A stretch of DNA of 64,000 nucleotides from Siphlonurus alternatus (lineage: Eukaryota > Arthropoda > Insecta > Ephemeroptera > Siphlonuridae), in assembly GCA_949825025.1 (NCBI GenBank), contig OX463779.1, forward strand, positions 29,602,539 through 29,666,538, given 5' to 3'. Shown piece after piece: positions 14,201 through 32,773 of this stretch. A program made the translations under genes and the position numbers. Positions within the stretch are counted from its first letter, which is position 1, and each line of letters opens with the position of its first letter. The notes under the pieces are model-generated. The model was not told the DNA's origin and ran no database searches. It worked only from the letters and a program-made list of their open reading frames with translations.

Positions 14201-15220
14201 ATGGCCGTTATGGGAAATTCTCTTACCTCTTACAGACTCTTAAAACTCAAATTTTAATTTAACTACTATATTATGATAGGGTACATATTAACAACAAGTT
14301 TACTTAAGTTTCAACTTTTTTAACTCAAATTCGGGGACTCTGAAGGGATTATTAGAATATTAGGGGCAAAATATGCAACCTGAGCGCAAACCTGAAAACT
14401 GTGACATACAGAAACTCCCTAGTTAACACACAACAACTGCATGATATCATGGTTTGAGCGTCAAGGAGTGATTGGCTATAAATTTTAGTAACACGATCAA
14501 AATCAGCTGGTTTTTCTACCCTAGTATCAATAGTTTTGTCTCTAATATCAATTTACTTAAAGAGTGATAATCGAAAATATAAATTTATTGCAGGAAAAAT
14601 TCGCCTGATAGGCAGTTTCTACGTCACATTTTGGCGCTAAATTCAAAAGAAGGAAGATTTTTAAAAAATTCCCATGTCTCCAATTTTGAAAATTGAAACT
14701 TTTTTGTTTTGGGACATTTAGTTTCAAGGCATAGAGCATCTGAAACAAAAATTAAAATAAATCTAGGAGAATTCTAGGAGAAGTCTTTTCTTCACATTGT
14801 ATTTGCTTGAAGTAACACGTACTGCTAGATTCTGGTGATGTCACACTCTCACCCACCCTTGGCTTGTTGCGAAATAGATACCACGGTGCCTATAACCAAG
14901 TTTTAGCTCGTGTCATCATAATGTATAATTCTAATTTTCAAGTGAGAACTCTGGGGAAAAAAATGCAACTCAATGCATGTGTTTTGGTTTCAGGGCTTAA
15001 ATTATTCGATGGTGGCCAGGGAGCTGGGCTGTTTATACCAGAGCACAAGCCAGGAGGCGCCATTCGCTGGGTGCTTGGAGGAATCTTCACAAAAGAAAAT
15101 TGTTGCTCGGGCAGGTTTTTTATACTGTATGATGTACAGCACTTCAAGCCTTGGATTTACTCTGTTATCAGTGAACAAGAGGGGTGTTTTGGGTGTTATA
15201 ACCCCCCTCCCCCCCCTTGA
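4701..15220 (+). CDS. GD_N-domain protein with two inactive trypsin-fold domains (760 aa)
   Basis: Fifteen exons: 4701-4904, 5133-5304, 5390-5485, 5820-5984, 6494-6615, 6688-6843, 7345-7483, 7701-7934, 9111-9215, 11184-11234, 11800-11976, 12900-13048, 13343-13489, 13685-13823, 14994-15220. Residues 1-22 are a signal peptide. About 23-125 match the gd N-terminal (GD_N) domain; 126-157 is a linker; 158-429 is the first trypsin-fold domain; 430-481 a linker; 482-760 the second. Domain 1 has His to Ser (LTSGSC), Asp to Asn (NLAIL) and Ser to Ala within GNAAVKGSG. Domain 2 has His to Ser (ITVASA), keeps Asp (NDVAVL) and has Ser to Gln (GGQGAG). The first intron uses a GC donor (4905). The exon at 7701 has a GTGAGT donor in the right phase. 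If unspliced it would stop at 7951, so two shorter transcripts are possible. I prefer one gene because no GD_N exon lies between and the minus-strand paralogue has the same plan. Confidence 0.75.
7025..7233. mobile_element. GC-richer hairpin MITE with TAA target duplication
   Basis: Ends AGGTGGATTTT and AAAATCCACCT pair, flanked by TAA at 7022-7024 and 7234-7236. The interior is rich in CG (GCGGCG, CGCGTCGCG), unlike the host intron. A 3-bp TWA duplication fits PIF/Harbinger-type elements. It lies in an intron of the 760-aa gene. Confidence 0.7.
8513..8830. mobile_element. hairpin element with about 85-bp arms
   Basis: Left arm from AGTTGCAACCACGGACAT pairs with a right arm ending ATGTCCGTGGTTGCAGT. 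The arms also share the TTCTGGAATGTTGAAATTTT block. No coding frame. It lies in the intron 7935-9110. The sequence just before it (8380-8512) may belong to the same insertion. Confidence 0.7.
9455..9726. mobile_element. hairpin MITE nested in the composite element
   Basis: Arms CTCACTCAGAAATAGGTGTT and the inverted AACACCTATTTCTGAGAGTGAG, with many internal GTGTTTCAGAAAC repeats. Removing it restores GGCCTGATGC, which is exactly the uninterrupted sequence in the related element (complement near 16,105). Confidence 0.8.
10017..10175. repeat. AT-rich low-complexity tract (TAATTATAAT-type)
   Basis: Imperfect repeats of TAATTATAAT and TATA. The Ile/Tyr-rich frame across it is not a gene. Confidence 0.85.
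10201..10572 (+). pseudogene. 3' fragment of a non-LTR retrotransposon (jockey-like RT C-terminus and tail)
   Basis: The frame 10180-10401 contains LNAPPRLTRHTVLFKPP, QNYYNKFVV and a FDSSLCHFRTQVMS end. This is the pattern seen at the C-terminus of jockey/CR1-type reverse transcriptase proteins (Thr-Arg before a Phe-Lys strand, then NYY, then a final Asp-Ile-Phe helix). After the stop comes a 3' UTR ending in GCTAAATAAATATTAA and (TTTGAA)n. A second copy of the tail lies inverted at 36,238-36,300. The element is 5'-truncated and dead. Confidence 0.65.
11600..11756 (-). mobile_element. decayed fragment of a 5S-type SINE body
   Basis: CATCCCAGCATTTG, then AACGTGGAAACCTCAGTCAG match, with gaps, the body of the SINE at 32,774-33,153 (CGTCCCAGCATTCG, AACCGTGGAAAACCTCAGTC). 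It ends about 45 bp before an exon acceptor of the 760-aa gene. Confidence 0.5.
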
Positions 15221-16290
15221 GAGTTGAACCTTAGTAAATTTTGAGAGAAAAATAGCAAAAAATGGTACTCGACGGATACGATTTAGATAAAAAAAAAAAT
15301 GAAATTTTTTTAAAAAAAAAAAAATAAACATTTATTATATATCACCGAAACACATCGTTAATACACCTTACATTTATTTAAAACGCGTCCAATATTATGA
15401 TTATTTCAGTATGCTATAATAATTATACTATGTATTTAAATTATGCAGTATTCATTATTAAGTTATTTATGTTTTTGTGAGGACAACAATCTAAAATATA
15501 AAAAAATGTTGCAAACATTCACCGCATGATGTTCAGCATAAAAATTAAAATTATATATATATGGTATTTTAATATTTTTTTAATTAATTGTGTAAAATAT
15601 GCAGGTATATTTCATCTTACAATTGCTAGTTTTATTGTCTAATGTACAATGCTGAACATATCTTTAAATTTATTATTGAAGTTAAAAAAATCCAATTTTT
15701 TAAATTAATTATACAGTATACTTAATATAATAATATGTAATGTAATAAATTGATTTTCCTGTTTCGAAAATTTAAAAATAAATATTTTTTCTTCAAAAAT
15801 TAGTGACAAAAATATTGAAACTCCCAAATTTACGATTTACAAATATAAGAAATTTGCTGTGACTTCTCTTTGAAAAAAAATAATACTCCACAGTCCACAC
15901 ACCCCTTTTTCAAAAAAATCGCGCATCTTGAAACTAGTAAAAATAACATAAAAGTGGTTTTTAGATGAATTACTTGCATGATTTAACTAAAATTATTTAC
16001 TCAAAGCTTTATTTATTAAAATTATTACGTTTTAGTGCACGTATTGAAAAGAAATTAAAAAAATGGAGTACAAAAAATATAAAATTTTAAAAAAATTGCA
16101 TCAGGCCATACATTCTCTATAATAGTATTTTTTTCATAATTTTACCCTAAAAAAGGGGGCGTGTCCTTAAAAAAATCGCACCTGCGGCGGGCTATTGGGG
16201 GGCTACGCCCCCCAAACCCCCCAGTGGGCTATTCTCAGTCTTCATCTTGAAGAACCCCCCCCCCTTGGACAAATCCTGGCTACGCCACTG
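15178..16290 (-). mobile_element. hAT-like element overlapping the 3' end of the 760-aa gene
   Basis: Read on the minus strand it starts CAGTGGCGTAGCCAGGATTT with a G-run and runs to about 15,178, where the host reads GGGGTGTTTTGGGTGTTATAACC. The first 650 bp match the composite element at 9257. No transposase frame remains. It supplies the last 13 or so residues, the stop codon and an AATAAA (15323) of the serine protease homologue. The left boundary is uncertain. Confidence 0.6.
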
Positions 16291-17035
16291 CTGCTGAAGA
16301 CTGAGCTCCTTCACACAATTACATTCATCAATAGAGGAAAATCAATCAATAAATAAATAATTGTACTTTTAAGCAATCTTCATTGTTTATTATATCATGT
16401 AAAAAATTTGTGTTCAAAATTGCTGTAATAGCTAGATTATTTTCATATAAAAAATACAAAGTGGATGCCAATAAGATATATAAGTTTTAAAGCATAACGA
16501 GTGGCTTTTCAAACCCGTGAAGGTATCCAAGATATCACATTTTTAAAACGTGACATTAAAAATAATAAAAATACAATTTTACTTAAAAAAAATTATCTTC
16601 TTTATTTTTCTATTTTACTGTATTTAATATGGTAAAAAAAGAAAATATGAAGTCCATTCCTCCGCGCGCTTTACCTCACTAAAAAGATCGTCCTATTTAT
16701 ATATTTTTTATATTATCCATATCATCTGTCGCTATCCCCTCCCTAAAATTTTGGAAAGAAATATTTGACATAAATATTGATCTTTAATTATTTAATAATA
16801 TATGCATGAAATAATACATTAAACAACAATTTGTTTAGTTATTTAATTAGTTTATTCTATAAAAATTCAATAAAATATAATTTTATGTTATATGTTACAT
16901 TTTTGACAATATATTTCTTTAAAGCTAATACAGGACAATAGAATCCTGATTTTAGATAATACTGAACTGCTGTATATACTGATAGTCGGGAACAACATCA
17001 TCCTTAATAGATGAATAAATTCCTGATCAATGACG
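16291..17035. other. spacer between convergent gd-like genes
   Basis: AT-rich, no gene seen. A minus-strand AATAAA (16856-16851) could serve the 728-aa protease gene. Confidence 0.5.
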
Positions 17036-23336
<6,301 letters not shown>

Positions 23337-23427
23337 GACTGCGGCCACTGCGGGCCAGAGATAACATATACTCTGCTGCGGGCACTGTCTGGGAGGGGCT
23401 GGTGTTGTTTGGCCGGCAGACAGACAG

Positions 23428-23435
23428 ACCGGTTT
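23428..23435 (-). promoter_or_regulatory. AAACCGGT, Grainyhead-type site
   Basis: On the minus strand, about 92 bp before the start codon of the 728-aa gd-like protease, in a block that aligns with the promoter of the 760-aa gene. Confidence 0.45.
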
Positions 23436-23791
23436 CGCGCATCCTCAACTCTCAATGTCAAGGTGGTGACGCAAATAGTGACCTTGTAGGAATAAAAATA
23501 ACAACCTTAAAAAATAATAAAAACGAATTTTTAATGTTGCTAAATATTACTTTGTTTTACTTTCTTGTAATACTTGTCTTAAGAATTGTTAAAGACTGTA
23601 TATATAGGTGCAAAAATTATAGAGACCTAAAAAAACGCAATATTTTATGCATATAAGTGGAACTATAATTTTATTTTGTTATTTTCATAAAACATCTATA
23701 GCATATTATATACAATAATTTTTCCCACTGCATTAAAAATCTAATAGTGAACAAAATAAGGAAAAATCATGATGATTCAAAAGTCCCACCT

Positions 23792-23801
23792 AAACCGGTT
23801 T
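23792..23801 (+). promoter_or_regulatory. AAACCGGTTT, perfect Grainyhead-type palindrome
   Basis: About 120 bp before the start of the 459-aa gd-like gene, within the 584-bp divergent promoter shared with the minus-strand paralogue. A possible initiator TCAGTT lies at 23844-23849. Confidence 0.5.
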
Positions 23802-23920
23802 GGTGCCCTTGAAATCGTCCGCCGAGAACTTATGCGAGGGAATTCAGTTGTGATAAGTTGTTGATCCATACAGACGTACGCCAACATTCAACATTTGTCT
23901 CCTGAAATTGGCAGTTTAAA

Positions 23921-26900
23921 ATGCGCAGTTTCTGCCTGGCCAGCGCTCTGGTGCTCGTCTCGTGTCTCGTTCACGGGGACGCGGCTTCGTGCTCGGATAT
24001 CCTGGGCTACCACAAGAACGATGGACGATGGGAAGCCGTGCTAGCTGTGACCGCTCCCGAGGACTACGTGTCCGGTGAGGAATTCAAAGTCGAGGTCTCC
24101 ATGGCTGTGCGTAAGAAACAGGAGGTAAACTTTTATCGATACGATGACTTTGCTGCATTCATTCGACCACTTATTATGCAGGGTCTTGAGGCGAGCCTCG
24201 AGTTGTCTGAGAGCGTGGTGGAGGCTGAGACCAAACTGAGGGCGGGAGGACGTCTCACGTACCGGGTTCGTTTCCCCGTGCCAGACTCTGCCCCGCTGCC
24301 CCGCGTCACCGCCGTCACGACCAACGGAGCACCCGTGTGTCAGGAGGAGGAGGGTAAGTACTCATAATAATTGTATTCATATTATTTTAAGAATTATATC
24401 TGACTCAATTTCTTTGTAAATATTTTGGTATTTGGTATTCTGCTTTTCTACAATGATTGATTTAGTATAAATTCAGAGCAATATAGACTGAAAGATGTGG
24501 TATTTCTTCAACCTGTATTAAAAAAAGTAATAAAATGTGATGCATGGAATGATAAAAAAAATATTGTTTTAATTTTAAAATTAAATTTTTAGGCTTTGGA
24601 TCAGCAAGCTCCTCTCCTCTGCAGGTGTCTCACGTTCTATCGGGTCAAGAAATTTTGTCAAACAGTACGCACGCGTCACAGGCTGTCCCAGCTCTTGGTA
24701 ATTAGCTAATGTTGCTTGTAAAAAGTGATGTTGGAATCGACTTTTGACAATGTTATCAATAGTGTCCATCTGTCCATTTTAAAGTATCCACGATCGAAGT
24801 ATGCATGCAACTGTACCTTCAAGGATGTTGTATTTTTTTTTTTTTTTTTTAAAGTTAACACACACAGACTCATTGATGCAATACTGTTCCGCTTATTTTT
24901 AACAATTAAGACATTAAATTTTATTAATTTAGATTTAAACACTCATATTATAACATTAATTAATGATAGGATGTCATTATAATTACAGAACTCTCGAGCA
25001 GCAGACCTTTAAATTCGACTCTCCAGACACCCTCTGAGTCATTGTCAGACAGTGGTAAGATGTAAAAATATCTTGGTAATGCCATTGCTATTTTTTTAAA
25101 TTACAGTGTTATTTTAACCTTAATAGATAGTTAATATCTTAATCAAAAGTTTTCACCGTTTTTTCACTGTAATAAAAAGCATTGTAAGATAGACAAAACA
25201 CCTAAAATACATTAAAATTGCATTTTTGTTTAAAGAAAGTAAGTATATTATATGACCATGCTGTATTTTTATAGAGCAAGGCTTTTTTTTTTATAAGCAC
25301 ACCCTTTTGCGACGTCAAAAAATTCTATATCTTTTTTTAAATAGTCACTTTCAATATTATAGATTTTTAAATAATTTTTTTGCCAAGAAAAATAAGAAAG
25401 AAATAATGTAAACTGAATAATTTTGGGAACTCTATTTGTGAATGCAATTATAAAAAAAGTTAATCCATATTTTTATCAAAACAATATTTTACAATGTAGT
25501 AAAAAAAAAAAAATACAAATCATTGAATAATTCACTCTCTCAATAAATTTTATGAATGATGACAAACTCTCATATTACCCTTTCTAAGATAACTACAACG
25601 ATCGATTTTCTAGTATTGTATTTTTATTTATTCGTATCTTTTGCTTTGCAACCGACTTTCAGCAGATTCTTGTGGAGTGCGGATGTTTCCGGAGGGCACA
25701 CGATGTTCAGACGCAATGTACCCTCTGAGTGACGCCAGGGAGTGGCCGTGGGTGGCAGCGTTGATTTCCCTTAGCGATGAGTCAAGGATCGCAAACTCAG
25801 GAACTCTGGTGACGAGGAACCACGTTGTGACAGGTACCAATACTCAATCTTCTTGGTGAACAACCTACTTGAAATATTTTATTGAATTTTTGGATAGAAC
25901 ACCTAAATTTTTTTAAGATTTTTTGGAACCCTATATAACACCTTGAAAATCAAGGGAATAAAGAGACACTCTGACGTCATAGTCATGCAACGTCTTACCT
26001 GTGCTTATGTGTAAAATATATTTGCATGACTATATGACGTCACAACGTTTTGCTGCACGATTTTAAGGGTTTTTAGGAGGATAAAATAATTTTCAACAAA
26101 ATTAGGACTGTTGTACATATAACATATAACCGAAGTCCTCTGAATCCAAATAATTATGCAATAAATTTTTTCCTGTAGGTGATCCATTACCATTCAACAA
26201 TTGATTAACATTTGCTTTAATTTTTTCAGTTGCGTTTAAGTTCATAAGAAATCCCCAGTTTATGAATACATACTCTTTACTAGTGGTGTTTGGAATAGGA
26301 GACATGAGAAACTACCGCGGCCAGGATACAAACAGCCAAGTTAGAAAGGTAAACTCCCGTACAGGAAAACTTATCGTGGTATTCAAAGCAGAAAAGTATT
26401 TTGCATTCCGTAAATTATTTACATTGTGTAGAAATAATGTTCATATTCATATGGAAGATTGAATTTCCAATGAAATAATTATGAAAGGTGTGCTAATTTG
26501 CAAATAAAACTTATTCATTGAATGTCAAACCAAAGTAATGATGAAAGTGCAGAGAATATTGATGAATCTCTCAGACATTTCCCCAGTTGTAATCACGTGG
26601 TTGCAGGTCACGCGAATCGTGACTCACCCAGGCATTGACTACACGTTCTTGACGACAAGGAACGACGTGGCTGTTTTGGTGCTCGAGAGCCCCGTGGTAA
26701 TCACACCCCACGTGCGACCCGTATGTCTCTGGCAGGACGCCTCGCAGACCTCGGCTGGAAGAGAGGGATACGTGAGTTCACCCGTCATGCAAGCAGAGTA
26801 TTTGAGAGGATGAATATTGAGGATGTACTTCTAGTTCTTTACACAAAACGTTAGCATGCAAAAATATTTAATAAATAAATTGAATTGTCACTTCTGGTTG

Positions 26901-27975
26901 CACATTAATGTTAGCTTTAATTCATAAAATATTTTTAAAGCTTGAATTTCATTTTCGAGAAACATTGAGAATTTATTGATATTACGTCAAGGTATAATTT
27001 TACTTTTTAACGTACGTGATGCAAAGGAAAATAAAAAACAATGTTGCTAGAAATCATTTTTAAAATTTATAAAATTCATGAAATTTATTTGACTTTTCTC
27101 AATGTTTGCAGGTCGTTGGATGGGACACTTTGACCAAATATGCAAGAAGCTTTGACGCACCTGTCAAAGACTTAGAACACTGCAGTCCGAAGTTGAGAAA
27201 AAGAGCCAGCAATCAAACAGTGTGTGTTGGTAAACAAAACGGTAAGATAATGTTAGTAGTTGTTTTCTGTCATAATTGATTCTAATTTATGCGGTGTAAT
27301 TGACATGGCAGGGCATATGAAATGTGCTTGCATTTTTTCCCAGAAAATAATATGAGCACCCAAATTTTAAATTAAGGAATTCATTTTTTAAACCAATAAT
27401 TTTGTAAATTACTTAGAATAAATTTATTACTCTAGCTATTCAAAATTGTATTGGCGTTTTTTCAGTATTAAATACATAAATATGTATGGATGATTGCATA
27501 TCCACAAGGCGTAGAGATTCATATAAACACTTTATAATGAAAATATTAGGGGCGATTCACGAAAGAGTTATCCAGAAATTTATCCAGCTTTCTCACTAGC
27601 CGCGGTTAGCGCCAGTCTAATTCAATGGCTCTAAACGTGGTTAGTGAGAAACCTGGATAAGTTTCTTCTTGAATCGCCCCCATTTATACTTAATACTTAT
27701 AATTAATTACGTCACATGTTGCAGGTTTCGGGTTGTGTTTGGGAGGTTTCGGAGCGGGCCTGTACGTACCGGAGCGCCGTCAAGATGGCGGCACACGCTG
27801 GCTGTTCGCCGCAATGATGACGTATGTGCCCTCGAGGAATAACAAAGACGAGCTGTGCAACCATGCAAGCCACTCGCTGTTCCAAGATATTCCAAAACTA
27901 GCTCCGTGGATAAATACCATCATAAATGCAAAAGATAGTGATGGAGCAACAACATTGAAAGTTGGGAGGGTTTGA
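23921..27975 (+). CDS. gd-like serine protease homologue, single inactive domain (459 aa)
   Basis: Nine exons: 23921-24124, 24182-24353, 24593-24697, 24989-25054, 25666-25833, 26230-26348, 26607-26771, 27112-27241, 27725-27975. Signal peptide about 1-21, GD_N about 22-125, Ser-rich linkers 126-182 (with LQVSHVL), one trypsin-fold domain 183-459. The His position is Phe (VVTVAFK), Asp is kept (NDVAVL), and the Ser motif reads GGFGAG, so Ser is Phe. It cannot work as a classical serine protease. It starts 584 bp from the divergent minus-strand paralogue. The first splice acceptor of the linear domain may be 3 nt earlier (25663), adding one Ala. The stop TGA overlaps an AATAAA (27975-27980), an unusually tight arrangement, so another polyadenylation site further on is likely. 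It is closest in plan to the partial gene at 526-3641. Confidence 0.85.
25973..26042. repeat. small inverted repeat ending in TGACGTCA
   Basis: TGACGTCATAGTCATGCAA pairs with TTGCATGACTATATGACGTCA around a 30-bp loop. Probably a decayed hairpin element. It lies in an intron of the 459-aa gene. Confidence 0.6.
27548..27681. mobile_element. hairpin MITE, GATTCACGAA family, copy 1
   Basis: Ends AGGGGCGATTCACGAA and TTGAATCGCCCCC, flanked by ATT at 27545-27547 and 27682-27684. It ends 43 bp before the last exon of the 459-aa gene. Confidence 0.78.
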
Positions 27976-28083
27976 ATAAAAAATGTGAATTTATTGATGA
28001 AAATATTATAAATATTTTATTGAAAATTTTTGAAAATAATAAGTAACAATTAAAGAACTTGTTTTTTATAAGAGCCTACAATA

Positions 28084-28216
<133 letters not shown>

Positions 28217-28670
28217 TATATATTATATTCTTTGGTTATAATAAAAAGTGTTTCATATATTAATAAAGTACTGCATGTGTTACCCCTAGTAAAAAGGAAT
28301 TATACTAATTACAAGTATATTTCCTATATGTTGAATTTGAGTAATTCAGTATAATAAAATATATACTTAATTACACAATAAATTATACTATAGATTTATT
28401 TTATTATAATAAATTGTAGGAAAGTATAGAAATAGAAATATTATACCTCTTAATATGCTTTATTTCACTTATTTAAAAATAATTTGAAGGGTTCGTCTAA
28501 AATCTAAACAATTTTATTTTATTGTAGTGAGAATGATACAAAAATATTTATTAAAAAAAAAATAAAAAAATAAATGTGTCGTAGAAGAACGCAGCCAATA
28601 TTTAATATATTGTATATATACTACTGTATTTACATGCAGATGTAAATAGGTAAAAGTACACTTACTAGGA

Positions 28671-28992
28671 AATGGACAATTTGCATGACATTTTTTTATT
28701 GCAGAAATGGATAGAGGGTGCAAAGTTATGCTACTCTGAATTTTTTCAGATTTTTTAGAGACCGGGAACTATTTTTAAAAAAATATTGAAAGTCGATTTT
28801 ATGACGTCACGAGGAGTCTGTCCTTAAGAAAAGGATAGGCGCTAAACGCCCGTGACGTCATAAAACTGACGTTCAATAATTTTTTAAAAATAGTTCCCGC
28901 TCTAAAAAAAAATCTGAAAAAAATCAGAGTAGCATAATTTGGTACCCTCTATCCATTTCTGTAATAAAAAAATGTCATGCAAATTGTCCATT
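28671..28992. mobile_element. 322-bp near-perfect hairpin element, CRE-hairpin family, copy 1
   Basis: Starts AATGGACAATTTGCATGACA and ends with its inverse. Inner arms contain GAAATGGATAGAGGGTG and TGACGTCA on both sides of the loop (28802-28809, 28853-28860). The inner arms match copies at 57184 and 59354, but the outer 20-25 bp differ. Confidence 0.8.
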
Positions 28993-29905
28993 AATACATA
29001 TTTTGTTTAAAAAAAAAAAAGAGAATTTTGTCAGCGCGTAATTCACGAAGAGATTACCAGCGTTTTCAAATTATTGACACATTAAATTATTGCATGAGTT
29101 AGACCTTCCATGTTTAACCTATATACTACGGTTATATTACTCCATGAATTAATCGCGTCATATTATTTCCTATAGATGGCGATTCATTAATTTGCAACAA
29201 AATTTTTTTTTTTTTTTATCACTGATTTTAAATTATTACAAGAATGAATGACACCTAGCTATGTTTACACATCTTTAAATAACGTATTTAAAGTTAAGAC
29301 ATCACACTATGACTATATGATATGCTGTGAATGACGAGTTTTTGTAGAACAACAAAATCTATATTTATTGAAGAGTTATTATTTTATTTTAAATAAATTT
29401 AAACAGAAATTAAAATATAATACAATTTATGAAATAGTTGACTTGTTTGTCACGAGATGGCAGTCATATTCAGTTTCAAAATAATTAATTAATTAATTTT
29501 GTTTATTTAGGCGCTTTAAGTTTAAAGCTTCGGTCTTGCTGACATGTCTGTCTGTAATTCTTATCAGTCCTACTCCTAAATTATTGATCCTCTTGGGACC
29601 ACATACACACATGAAACACGTTATGTATTTATTTTTTATCGTAAATTTAATCTTTAATCCTACTTCTTCTATTAAAAATGTAACCTTTCAGAAGTTTTAA
29701 TAGCAACTTTCAAGCCATAGAAAGAAGAAAAAAAAAATCTATAAATCGAAAATGTAAGACTTCTGCAACAAAAATTATCTTCAGTATAAAAAAAATCATA
29801 GCATTGACGCATTAAGTGACACGATACCGATGATAAAAGCCGTTTCTTTGCTCACAGCGTGTTGAGTCGTCCTTGACCCGACTTGCGACGCTCCCGACGC
29901 TACTC

Positions 29906-30045
29906 AGTGACTCGGCGGATTGAGAGAGAGAGAGAGAGCGGCTGCGCTCAGAGTTTCGCGGTGCCAGCTGACTGCAGTTTGAGCGAGTGAGAGTGCGAGC
30001 CTACATACTAGCATCTCCTGTAGCCGTGCTTCTCTACATATATCT
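29906..30045 (+). promoter_or_regulatory. probable promoter and untranslated first exon of acyl-CoA oxidase copy 1
   Basis: A GC- and CpG-rich island in an AT-rich region. TCAGTG at 29904-29909 fits an arthropod initiator, and the segment ends in a strong donor, TATCT then GTAAGT at 30046. No long open frame is present. The next compatible acceptor before a coding exon is at 34245, 15 nt before the ATG of oxidase copy 1. The splice is inferred; RNA evidence would be needed to fix the ends. Confidence 0.5.
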
Positions 30046-30474
30046 GTAAGTACAGCAGTTATTATTAGAATCAAGTGTGCCATAAAATGTTAAAGAAGTT
30101 TATTGAAAAACTGTTACTTTATAAGTAATGTTATACTGTTGTTTTTTGGTATTTAATTAAATATTTGTATTATTTATACAATGCATTATTTGTATTTCTA
30201 GCAATATTTGTAAAAATACTTAAATGCATATATAAAAAAACATTATTAATTGTATGATAATGAGCATAAAAAATAGCATTGAAATGGCCTTGACATAAGA
30301 GATAGCATATTAATGTGCGCATGATTTATAATGATAAACAAGTGTTATAAATATTTTGAATTTAAAGGAAAATAAAGTTAGAATAGAATAATGGTTGGTT
30401 GAAGTACGTACGCATGTAATGATATTTAATACACGTCTTCGTGACGTATTTCTTCATATCACCAATCCCGCGAG

Positions 30475-30484
30475 TATATAAAAG
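30475..30484 (+). promoter_or_regulatory. TATA-box-like sequence, possible alternative promoter
   Basis: TATATAAAAG follows a GC-richer ATCCCGCGAG and lies 430 bp downstream of the probable first exon of oxidase copy 1. It is the best TATA match in this gene-free stretch. AT-rich background makes chance matches likely. Confidence 0.2.
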
Positions 30485-31016
30485 CAGCAATATTAATGTC
30501 ATATACAACTTTCATAACTAGATTTTACAGCACGAATACTGAGCTTTATTCATAGGTAGCATAAGAGTGAAATTGTTATTTGCATATCATTTATACATTA
30601 TATTGTTTCAAGTTTTTAACAACACAGTATAATATTGATAAAAAAAATATATATAGCAAAAATTTGTAATTTTATTTAGTTTACACATCGTATGCGTGTG
30701 TTGAGACGACCAATCAAATGCACGATGCTGTATGACAGTAAATCAACATGCGATATCCATATCTATAAAAAAAAACTGATAACAATTAGTTGAGTTAGCT
30801 CTTAAATGATAACAAACCGAGAGTATGTGATCACGCTTTTCTAGCTTTCTCTGATAGTATACACAATTTCTTCTCACGTTAATTGGCAAGTAGGTTAATT
30901 ACTCGACATCAGTAAGAGCGAACCTTGTTAATTCTTCCGCGTGTTATGTAATACTTGCATGCCAGCACTAAACGCTCTGCATGGCTTATATAAATATACA
31001 TTATATATAATATATA

Positions 31017-31539
31017 GAGAGCGGAAAAAAGTCACATTTTCTTTCAAAAATAGGCGCCTAAAAAGTCAACTTTTTTTTTGGAAAATAGTCTTAAAAAAAT
31101 TCTTTTTTTTTTTTAAATAGTCTAAATAAGTCACTTTTTTTTTAGAAAAGGCAGCAAATAAGCATTTTAAAAGTATTAGCAAAAAAAATATATTTATTAG
31201 TTTTAAAAGATGTACATCCATAGATGGCATGCATTGTTAAAAATTTTTTTTTTTCTGTGCTTAAAATTCTGATGTGTTTGTGAGTTTTATTTTTTTACCA
31301 TATTTCTTTAGTAGTTTCTGTGACGATTTGAAGAAAATGGCTGAAATGCACTAAGAAGTGTCAAAAAGTCACAAAAAAGTCACATTTTACCAAAATAGTC
31401 GCAAAAACAAAAAATAGTCTAAATAGTCATTTTTTTATAGGCTTATCTTAATCCACTTCCGGTGATCGGTGGACATCCTAAATGACAATAAAATAGTCCT
31501 TATATGCACAAAAAGTCGAAATGATTTTTTTCCGCTCTC
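31017..31539. mobile_element. TIR element with GAGAGCGGAAAAAA ends
   Basis: Left GAGAGCGGAAAAAAGTCA, right TTTTTTTCCGCTCTC, flanked by TA on each side as in mariner-type insertions. The interior repeats AAAAGTC/AAATAGTC motifs. No coding frame of note. Confidence 0.7.
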
Positions 31540-31540
31540 T

Positions 31541-31580
<40 letters not shown>

Positions 31581-32773
31581 GTATGTATATCACCCATAAC
31601 GTTCGAACCATATACTGAAAATGGAAAGAGAGGCATTTGAGATAATGAAATGGACATACTTTTGGCAACCTAATACTATTTCAATGTTTCTGTATAATTT
31701 ATATATTCTGCACAGTGGCTATATTCACTGTAACATATATCTTAACTTCTATATTTATATATATTGTCTTTTCAGCAATGGTATTATGCATCTCATGTTT
31801 AACATTGTCAGATAATCTTTTTTATAATGAGGCGATAACATTCAGCTCCTGTCACAGTAAAGCTCGAGGATGGTGTCAATAAGATATATTATACATTAAT
31901 GAATGAGAAATATTTTAGTTAGTGACGCGGTATTGTGAATGAAAATAATTTCTGCTTGGTTATAACGTCTATACGTCTTCAGAACATAACCCTGCAATAT
32001 TGATGAAAAAAAAGTCTCTGTTGTTCCTTAAAAAGAAACTGTTTATAAATATTTTTTGTTAAGGTCTGTCGCTATGAAAATATGCAAGTGGAATGAAAAG
32101 AGATGTCACTACCAGTCTTTAGTAAATGATGTCCGAGATTGGGTGATTTTAATTCCAACATTTCAAAGGAAATAATAAGATTAACCGTTTTTAAATGAGC
32201 AACAGTCATTATAATTATGTTTATCTATTTCCTAGTCTGATTAATTTGTGAATACAATAATTATATGATAAGTTATTGCAGTTAAAAAAATGCCCTTATA
32301 ACTCAGAGAGCAAAAGCTCAAGGCAAAGAAAGAAATATGAAGGGCAGCCGTGCCGTGATGAATGCTCCTGCTCTACCGTTGCGAGTGCGCCTCAACATTC
32401 CATTGTATTTTAAATTGAATAGAAGGGAGAGTAACGGTAAATAAACAAAGATGTATTATTTTGAAAGAATTAATATTATGATTTTTAGGATAGTAAGCAT
32501 CGAAACTTTTTTTTTTTTTTTTCGATAAAAAAAATAAAATATATTATTGTAATTTTTAATTCCTTTTGTTATATATAATGAATCTAACTCAAATCTAAGT
32601 AATAATCCTAATAATTACGTAATTTTATATATTAAAATTTACTATAATTCATAATGCTGTTTCGCTTTATGTGGCTCATCATATCTAATCATATGCTTGA
32701 AATAAAAATAATTTGATAATAATTTGTTTCTGGATCCGCGCCTGATTATATTTATATATATATATTAATAATT

